This document shows, one piece after another, positions 57,159-64,000 of a stretch of 64,000 nucleotides of DNA. The translations under genes and the position numbers were made by a program. Below the pieces are notes generated by a model. It was not told the DNA's origin and did not search any database. It saw only the letters and a list, made by a program, of their open reading frames with translations. Each line of letters opens with the position of its first letter. Position 1 is the stretch's first letter. The stretch covers positions 259,529,696 through 259,593,695 of the forward strand of contig OZ010793.1 of assembly GCA_963932465.1 (NCBI GenBank). Reading direction: 5' to 3'. Source of the stretch: Maratus speciosus (taxonomy: Eukaryota; Arthropoda; Arachnida; Araneae; Salticidae).

Positions 57159-57930
57159 CTTAAAAAAAAAACTTTTTAAAGATATTTTTTAAAACCTTAT
57201 ACAACTTCTTCGTTTAAGAGTCAACTTATAAAGATATTTAGAATAATTAGAAACAAAATCATATTTAAATAAAAGAGAATGTTTTTACATTATTTATTTG
57301 CTGTTTGTTAAGTATTATTTAAGAAAATTAACCAATCACGGGGATTTTCATAGGAATTAATTATGTACAAATGCAAGTTCCTGAACAATGTCCAGTAAAT
57401 AATCTGTTTCTTGTTAAGATTTTCAGAACAATGTTTACAATCTCTGAAAATGATTGCCCACTCCAGACACCAATCTAGGATGCATTTAAAAACTTCCTTG
57501 CTTAATCAAAAGGAGTAGAACAGTTATTCTTGCTAAGTTGCCACCATATAAAATTTGAATAGATTGTATTATTTATTTACTTTTACTTTAGTCTCTGCCT
57601 GAGAAACAAATAATATATGATCCTGTACAATTTTTCTTCCAATTTTTTCACAATTCCTCTTTGATTATAAAATGTTTCTTTTAGAATTTAAGAAAATTTT
57701 ATTCATCTGTTTTAATTCTCAGAAGAAGCCATAAAATTTAAAATTTTATTAATTAAAAAAGTTTTATAATTATCCTCTTCTTAAATAACTCAAAGCAGAT
57801 TTTTTTCAGCATAAAGTTTACTTGAAAAAAGCTCTTGTTTATTAGAATAAAAGTTTCTGTTTTAAATATTATATAAAATTGTTTTAAAATGTAACATTTA
57901 TTTTAGTGCCTTTAAACTTTGAAATATAAA
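57159..57930. other. interior of the hAT MITE
   Basis: AT-rich with no coding likeness. It belongs to the outer hAT element. Confidence 0.45.
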
Positions 57931-58350
57931 AGTATTCGACAAGCCTAATATTCGGTATTCGGCCTAGCAGTTACTATTCGGCTAGCCGAATATTCGGTAT
58001 CCGGTTCGCCTGTAGGCCGAATATTCGGCATTCGGCCAAAATCACTATTCGGTGCATCCCTCGTGTAAAAGTATGTTACTAAATTAAATTTCTTATAAAT
58101 TTTCCTGCAAATAAATCAACATGGTAAAATTTCTCTTTCTCTCTTTTATTTCCCTCGAAGTATTTAAATACAAGATTTAAAAAAAAAAAAATGCTCTCAT
58201 GAGAGCTCCACATTATTCCTTTACCTAAAATGTCAGAACAATTCCAACAACTTACAACATTACTAGTATTGAATAATATTAGAATTCCAACAAATACATA
58301 TTAGATTGGGAGATTCCCTAAGCCAGCAAAAATGAGAAAATGAGACTTAA

Positions 58351-58691
58351 GGGGCTACTTCAGTTACTTGAAAAGACCCGCTCACTACTGCTAATCCTAT
58401 GGTGAACATTTTTAAAGATATCTTGTTTGCATTTCAGTATTTTTAAACTTTTTTTTTTTTTTTTTTTTGCATAGGCTAGCTGAGATTGATCTGTACAAAG
58501 AGCATTTTTTACTTTTTCAATTTTGTTGACAGAACAAAAATGAAAAAGTAAAGTAGAGATCAATTTCAGCTATCTAATGCAAAAAAAAAAAACATTTAAA
58601 AATATTAAAATGCAAATGCGATATCTTAAAAATTTTCTTTCATAGGATTAGGATTAGCGAGCGAGTCTTTCCAGGTGACTGAAGTAGCCCC
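58351..58691. mobile_element. 341-bp palindromic MITE with TTAA duplication
   Basis: The arms pair over about 165 bp: left ggggctacttcagttacttg, right (inverted) ggggctacttcagtcacctg, continuing through 'ctaatcctatg', 'aagatatc', 'ttgcat-tag-tagctga' to 'attgatct'. TTAA at 58347-58350 and 58692-58695 indicates a TTAA-specific group (piggyBac or Kolobok). The poly-T/poly-A tracts in the arms pair with each other. Confidence 0.88.
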
Positions 58692-58695
58692 TTAA

Positions 58696-60331
58696 TAATA
58701 AAAATTATCAAACATTAACAAGAAATTGTTGCAAAGCTGCTCTTAACCACTTCACAAACAGCAAGTATAATTAAACAGTGCTTTTACCACTGACTTATCT
58801 CGGGGAAAACATTGAAGTGGTTAATAGAAGTAAACCACAATCAATCGCTTACTCATGGTATGACATATGCACCTTTCATACAACTCTACTTATTTTGCTT
58901 TGTGCAGAACGAAATATAAGAAAGTAATGGTCAGTCACATGTACATTTCTCATGATACGCTTGTCCTGCACAATAAGCAATCTGATAAGAGAAAAAAAAA
59001 AATCCCTACCGGCTCATCCTATAGGGACAGGTAGATTTCAAAGTTTTTTTTCTTCTACAACCCCCCCCCCCCCCCCCTAACTTCTAACAGTCCAAGGTTT
59101 TAATTTTTACTATTACCAATTACTAAATAGCCACTAGATAAAAAGATGAATCATGGTGAAGGGCTAACCATGGAGTTTGGCAGCACTTTCATAAGGCAGA
59201 AAAAGATGGAAAGAAATATGCAAAATGCATTTATCATGGAAATGTCTGCAGACGTCTCCCTCACTACGCACACACAACAATCAGTATGAAAACTTCAGTC
59301 AAAAAACATTTATTTATATCCAGAACAAAAATATATTTTCTATGTGCAGACTGACATTTTGAAAACTAAAACTCATGTTTCTTTTGTTCTTTTACAAAAA
59401 GTATCACATATAGGAGTAAATTGAATGTTCATATGAAAATAACAATATTGCTTGAGAAAATATTACTTATAGAGCTGTGCAAGGTGACGTCACGAACAGG
59501 TTTTGTCTGCTGCTGTAGGACAGCTATCGCTACCTTTATGAATGCTTTTTCTGTGTGTGTGTCCTACAGCTTTCTTCATTGTTCTCTGGTAAGTCACGTG
59601 ATGTGAACTGCTCTGTTATATTTTGCGAAATTTGTGATAAGGAGACAAAAAGAGGACACGCATTTTGATGCCTTTTCAAAAATGTCTTTGTTTGTAATGA
59701 CATTCTTAAAATGCAGAGTACATATTGCCCTATAAAAAGTTTCTACAGAAAAGGTACAACAGAAATAGTCTCTTTAGTTAGTAGCCTAAAATCATTAAAA
59801 TAATTGAGTAAATTTACACTTCACAGCACATTCTTTCCATGATTTTTTCTACAATTCTTAACATAGAAGAGCATGAGAAATAGTTACATTTCTATAACTG
59901 AGGAAAGTGTTAAGTTGTAGATACCTTTTCCTCACAGAGGAAATTCCTTGAAAAGCAGGATCATGTTTCCCTATCAACAAAATCTATACAAAACAATTTT
60001 CTTTCTTTTTCTTAAGTTGTTTTTCAAAAAGAATGCTTTCAATTGCAGGTGCATGTTTTCTCCTTCAATCATTTGGAAATCTTTCTGTTTTGGTTTCTGA
60101 TCCTGCAAATTTCTTTGATGTATTTTCAATTTCTTTGTCATAATAAAAATTCTCTTTTGTGATATCTGTCAATTAACTGACGATGATCCATAAATAAATC
60201 TCTGAAACTTAGTACACAAATTGGAATGTATGTGTACAGTCTAGTAAAAAATATTAGATCAGCTTAAAGACTCTAAGCTTTCCTGAAAGGAAGTGCATCC
60301 ACACTCAGGCCATTGGGCCAGTACAATACGG
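58696..60331. other. AT-rich sequence without a recognised gene
   Basis: Contains the inverted 45-nt motif copy (58999-59043) and a 16-17-bp C-run near 59061. A minus-strand frame around 60000-60160 (MTKKLKIHQRNLQDQKPKQK) is Lys-rich and unrecognised; it is too short and simple to call. Confidence 0.4.
58999..59043 (-). repeat. GC-rich 45-nt motif, copy 2
   Basis: On the minus strand it reads 'gaaatctacctgtccctata' then 'ggatgagccggtagggat' and a T-rich tail, matching copy 1 at 53609-53655 in order and spacing. Confidence 0.55.
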
Positions 60332-60987
60332 TACTGTAAAAGTCTGAAGTGTGGTACATCCTAGCATTTATCAAAAGGAGTTGGTAAATGCCCTGAAATA
60401 AACTTTTAAACACTTCCATTTCGGGTTTTAAAGGAAACCATTTCAGTAAATGCTGGGATTTACGAATCTTTTTGGTAAAAGTCTGAAATAAGGGTCGAGC
60501 CTATACATTTATCAGTATGTGCATATCACTGTTGGTGTCATTAACATCCTAACTTCAGGAATGTTTAGACAGGTATGAATGGCTACAATCTAGAATCAGT
60601 TTGTTTTTGAGATAATATATTTTGTGTTTTCTTTATTTAATTAAAAAAAAATATGTTATATTATGTGAAAAAGGTTTTATGACCTTCTTATGGAGGGTAA
60701 CGGAGGATTAAATACATAAAAATAATTACAAATTCTGTTGAATATACCGTATACTATATGCATAAGGAAGTGCAATACATATGTCTGCATAAGGAAGTGG
60801 AATATTAAACAGACCCTGTCCGAAACTCATCATTCTTTTCAGACTTCTACCAAAAGGAGTCGCTAAAGCTATTTGCCAAAATGGTTTGGTAAAACCCGAA
60901 ACGGAAGAGTTTAGAAGCATGTTTCGGTCTTTTATCAACTCAATTTGGTAAATGCAAGTATTTACCAGGCTTCAGACTTATACAGTA
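60332..60987. mobile_element. 656-bp foldback element
   Basis: Arms of about 155 bp pair at roughly 70 percent: left tactgtaaaagtctgaagtg, right (inverted) tactgtataagtctgaagcc, continuing through 'catttatcaaaaggagttg', 'ttccatttcgggtttta' and 'ttttggtaaaagtctgaaa'. The centre (about 60490-60830) is AT-rich and non-coding. No certain target duplication. Confidence 0.7.
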
Positions 60988-61435
60988 ACATATACATGCA
61001 TATATTATATTTATATAGCTAGATAATAGGCAGTTTCGCAACTTCAGCTGTTTTGTGACAGGTCTGATTTTATTTTAAGAAAATTTAATTTATATAAGGT
61101 TATAAGGGATTCATTTTGGAGATAGAACTTTGATAAGCATTTTTATTTAAGATGAAATATTTGTAAATGGTCTATTAATGGATCCATATTCTCCCTATGC
61201 TTGATAGATACCTGCTATGAATTATGTTAATTTTTTTCATCTTTAACACATACCTACAAACTACAAACAATTAGACATTTCATACTTAAACATTATAAGT
61301 GATTCCAATTACTATAAATGTTTGTGCATTTTAAAATTCTGCAAATGGTCAAAATGATCACATATGTAATGAGATTTTTTAGAAACTATTTTTTACTACC
61401 TTTTTGCATGTTTATATCCAATCTTAACTTTTTTT
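60988..61435. other. AT-rich, nothing recognised
   Basis: The frame at 61318-61509 is fortuitous. Confidence 0.4.
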
Positions 61436-61503
61436 TTAACACGTTCATTGCCAAGTTGAAAATTGTAATTTCGTGTGGTGGCCAATTTTTTTTATTTTTT
61501 AGT

Positions 61504-61704
61504 TCTTAGGATTCCGAGTCACTTTCACTATCAACAAATTCATAGTTCATATAATTCATAGTTCATATCATCAATATTACTCCTTTCATAAAAGTCGTCG
61601 TCCGACTCCAGTAATAACTCTTCTACCTCTGTACTGTTTAGAACTTTTTTTGCACGATCCGGCATTGCACTGATTCTTTTTGAGGGTCCTGGTTAGTCAC
61701 TCAT
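61504..61704 (-). pseudogene. piggyBac-type transposase N-terminal relic
   Basis: Starting at the minus-strand ATG at 61702-61704, the reading is MSD, a stop, then PGPSKRISAMPDRAKKVLNS, TEVEELLLESDDDFYERS and later YEFVDSESDSES. The sequence 'ls..Ei...L..SDDD' followed by acidic Ser/Asp/Glu residues is the usual N-terminal look of piggyBac transposases. One premature stop and an apparent short duplication of 'atgaactatgaattatatga' words break the frame. The rest of the transposase is absent. A TTAA followed by cacgttcattgccaa at about 61436-61455 may be the element's end (TTAA-specific insertion). Confidence 0.45.
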
Positions 61705-61919
61705 ATTTAAAAAACCAAAAACAATACTCGAAATAACTTCAAGCATGCTAAATCAACGAATAACTAAACAAAATTGTTGCATCGTTGCCTTGTCTGAACA
61801 TCACCACTGTGCACACTGGCTAACATAAACAATAGACAATGGCTGGCAGCCCTCCCCTCCCCACAAAAGTCAATTCCATAGTGGCCAATATAATTACGTG
61901 CTGTTTCGCTGTGGCCACT

Positions 61920-62340
61920 ATACGCCCAATCCAAAGTTGTGGGTGTGACATTTACACAAACTAAATTAGCCATCAGCTAAAATATTTTTGAGCCATGGTT
62001 TCAATTTTTATGGATTTCAATGTGGACCACTTACACATACATTAATCCAAATTTTCAAGTTACTCAGTATTTTATTTATTTTTTTAAAAAATAATTCTCT
62101 CCTGTTGCGGGTGTGACATAAAAAGGACATGCATTTTCATCTTTCAGTACAAAAACTCAAAACTCTGTGAATTATAACAACAGGATGAACTGTTTTTTTT
62201 ATATGTTAGACAGTAATAGTTAAATAATTATTTTATGAAAAAAGTAAATTACTTACTCAATTCTTGCTTGTTTAGGAAATATTTAAAGTTTTCGTTGCGG
62301 GTGTGACACCCCGTTGCAGGTGTGACTTGTATGGGCAATA
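61920..62340 (-). repeat. spaced direct copies of 'gtcacacccgcaac'
   Basis: On the minus strand, gtcacaccc(a/g)caac occurs near 61940, 62105 and 62295, and as gtcacacctgcaac near 62310. Such spaced copies look like the subterminal binding sites of a DNA transposon whose coding relic lies at 62431-62676. Its outer ends were not resolved. Confidence 0.5.
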
Positions 62341-62430
62341 AAATAATGACATACACAAATATTTACAAAGCAGGGTTTTTTTAATTAACCAATTAATGAA
62401 TAATACAATTATAATATCAAGCAAAAAAAA

Positions 62431-62676
62431 TCAAATAAATTTCATTTCTGATCTTGAATTTATAATTTCTGCCGGTGGCAGCTTTTTTTTTTTAATAATA
62501 ATGCTCTGTTTCTCCCAGGATACATCTGGCTGATTTGGCCAAACATACACATTTTCTGAAATTTTTTTTAGATACTCTATTTCTATATCATCACCACCCA
62601 TTTGTCTTATTTGCACAACCAACTTTTTGCTGTTTTTTTTTTTGTTGTTGTTGTTGTTTTTTAATGTGGAGAACAA
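62431..62676 (-). pseudogene. pogo-like transposase C-terminal relic
   Basis: The minus-strand frame reads KKLVVQIRQMGGDDIEIEYL, KKISENVYVWPNQPDVSW and KLPPAEIINSRSEMKFI before a stop. The form 'D..ev.fLkk...FvWP...D.s.....I...LP.P....r...F' is characteristic of the C-terminal module found in some invertebrate pogo-type transposases. The DNA-binding and catalytic domains are missing. The start of the frame runs through an Asn/Lys microsatellite and is not a true N terminus. It lies directly upstream of the spaced 'gtcacacccgcaac' repeats on the same strand, consistent with one decayed element. Confidence 0.45.
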
Positions 62677-63023
62677 AACTACTTCAAAAAATCTCCAACT
62701 TCACTTTTATTATTAATGGATATTATATCCTTATCCAGTGCTGTAGTTGGGAAAAAATATTTGTGGGAACTCACCTTATAACAGAGTAGATGTTGATGCG
62801 GCCGAACTTTTGCTGAGCCAAAAAGCAATTCAAAACATTTAGCTAAAAGCTGACTTTTTTAAATTAACAGTTTTAATTATTATATTCTAGATTTTATAGT
62901 ATTGTATTTGTATAGCATTTATCTAAAAGCAATATTTAATCAATCTCATAGTAACATTTTCCATTATGAATCAAAATTTAACTAAATAACAAAAATAAAT
63001 CCATATATTGCTTACTGACACAT

Positions 63024-63360
63024 CTATCCTAGAAGTTTCCATAAAGAACGATAATGAGAGGTGTTTTCTGTGCTCTGTGGTTTATGACAAGCTGTCTCGT
63101 CTGTTAATCTTCTTCCTGATAGCAACCAAGATTTCACATATGGCTTAGGAGAAAATTCTTTTAAGAGGGGTACTACACGGCTTATGAATATAAGTGAACT
63201 AGCTCTTGCTATTAGGAGTGAATTTCTCGCATTGGTCATGATGTTATTCATACAGCTGAATGCTCCTTGGCATTCAGATGTTGAAATGGGTATAGTTTTC
63301 ACAGTCTGGAGAAAAGGATTTAGCTCTAGGCTCATTTCCAGGCTAGTATCATTTCGCTTG
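63024..63360 (-). pseudogene. KIAA1586/hAT-type C-terminal dimerisation segment
   Basis: The minus-strand reading NPFLQTVKTIPISTSECQGA, FSCMNNIMTNARNSLLIA, SSLIFISRVVPLLKEF, PYVKSWLLSGRR and finally HYRSLWKLLG-stop matches the hAT C-terminal dimerisation region in the variant seen in KIAA1586-like proteins of arthropods ('T..isTseCeRgFS.MN.i.t..R..L....lsSLmFis...P....w.P.pYVkSWl..gR', ending 'h.s.W.ll'). The open segment is intact to its stop, and just upstream (in minus direction) is a long T tract ending in caag, which would serve as a splice acceptor. Part of a transposon or of a domesticated gene. The upstream catalytic part is not seen. Confidence 0.6.
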
Positions 63361-63399
63361 AAAAAAAAAAAAAAAAAAAAAAAAAGTGTGTGCTCATAT

Positions 63400-63943
63400 G
63401 TGATTTTTTTTTTTTCAGTAACAAACCAAATATTTCTGGGAACGGCGTTTCCACCCAACTACAGCACTGTCCTTATCAGAATGTGGCAGCAAACAAATTC
63501 TCTTTTGTGCATTTTCTGTAATTATTGCAATATTTCTTTAGGTGGAAGTATAATGTTTTCCTCATGTGCTGATTTTTTCACTACAGCGAGTCTTTTCCTT
63601 GGAATCAACGAAGATTTCGTTTAGCTTTACCAAAAGTTTGTGCTCTTCGGTAACTTCCAATAGACTATTCTGCCCTTATAGCTGGAGATGGTGTGACACT
63701 TTTTGTTGAAGATTTCTTCTTCTCTCTACACTTTCTTTTGCTGCTTCTTTCATTCTGCTTTTGTCACTGAAATTGTTTTTCTTTCTTGGCTGCTGATGTG
63801 TTTTTTTTTTTTTTTTTAAGCTTCTTTTTCTTTTCCCTCCTTGCTTTGTCGCTTTCCTTCTGTTTTTGTAGATATTCTGCGTATTTAAGGTGGTTTTCCT
63901 TAATATTTTCCCAATGATTTCGTGACCTTTCTGTGCTATTCAT
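63400..63943 (-). pseudogene. basic coiled N-terminal relic, several frameshifts
   Basis: From the ATG at 63941-63943 (preceded by a ttctcttttgcag acceptor-like sequence) the minus strand reads MNSTERSRNHWENIKENHLK, YAEYLQKQKESDKARREKKK, a Lys run and ISSQERKTISVTKAE before a stop. Other frames continue KVSHHLQL, SLIPRKRLAVVKKSAHEE and similar. Repetitive 'w..n...y..y..k.k...k.rRekkk' followed by 'lP..prkrlaVVkk' resembles a set of uncharacterised arthropod proteins linked to transposons. At least three breaks are needed to join the parts, so it is a relic. The poly-T/A tract at 63362-63420 separates it from the dimerisation segment. Confidence 0.35.
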
Positions 63944-64000
63944 TCTTCTGCAAAAGAGAAGAAATTAATGTATAAATTGAATAAATATAGCACTTCAAGT

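Larger units (their letters stand above)
55673..58062. mobile_element. hAT MITE of the 'tagggatgcaccgaatattcgg' type
   Basis: The left end tagggatgcaccgaatattc and the right end (inverted) agggatgcaccgaatagtga agree for about 16 bp, with a terminal base change on the right. 8-bp flanks are atgtaaaa (55665-55672) and gtgtaaaa (58063-58070), one mismatch. Both ends contain dense palindromic 'ccgaatattcgg' and 'ggccgaata' words. Without its nested insert it is about 1.07 kb and non-coding. Confidence 0.85.

Noticed and set aside
59925..60170. Lys-rich minus-strand reading as a gene
   Set aside because: Low-complexity composition, interrupted by stops, and no recognisable domain.

Overview
The window is nuclear DNA from an animal, most likely an arthropod and probably a chelicerate such as a spider. 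It is AT-rich, has split genes with GT-AG introns of 9 to 16 kb, and is crowded with nested transposons, a tRNA-derived SINE and many foldback elements. The taxon is inferred from the style of the repeats and of the jockey-like ORF1 protein. No bacterial operon, CRISPR array or rRNA gene was seen.

Only two host genes can be supported. On the plus strand, three phase-1 exons (6121-6246, 15280-15543, 31781-31953) encode the C-terminal part of a CUB-domain protein, with the stop codon at 31951-31953. On the minus strand, two phase-0 exons (51312-51404, then 42230-42331) encode the C-terminal half of TRMT112, the zinc-binding methyltransferase activator. The two genes converge. Upstream exons of both were not found. 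A GC-richer patch at about 54.3-55.1 kb with a consensus donor on the minus strand may be a gene start.

The rest is mostly mobile DNA. 1-6 kb: a ~120-bp minisatellite split by a TA-flanked pogo-like element that carries a Helitron tail, then a longer Helitron. 6.4-10.3 kb: a long degenerate dispersed repeat holding two Tigger-type elements. 10.6-12.6 kb: a SINE with a 13-bp target duplication and another Tigger-type element. 16.1-22.0 kb: a Tc1-like foldback element whose left arm holds an apparently intact 2.4-kb Tigger with a 513-codon transposase, and whose centre holds a full-length non-LTR insertion that encodes ORF1 but no reverse transcriptase. 22.0-22.7 kb: a mariner relic. 25.1-30.3 kb: two inverted copies of a repeat made of ~145-bp monomers with a terminal hairpin, one split by a 3.2-kb hAT element. 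30.5-39.2 kb: a Harbinger-like MITE, a compound foldback, two hAT elements with exact 8-bp duplications and a Helitron. 47.7-48.6 kb: a ~300-bp tandem repeat. 55.7-58.1 kb: a hAT element with another element nested in it. 58.3-64 kb: a TTAA-flanked palindrome, another foldback, and decayed piggyBac, pogo and KIAA1586/hAT-like coding pieces.

No multi-gene system is visible. The most informative objects are the reverse-transcriptase-less LINE, the intact Tigger, the nested insertions that can be dated relative to one another, and the hairpin-tailed 145-bp repeat family. Everything was read by eye without database searches, so family names below the superfamily level are tentative.
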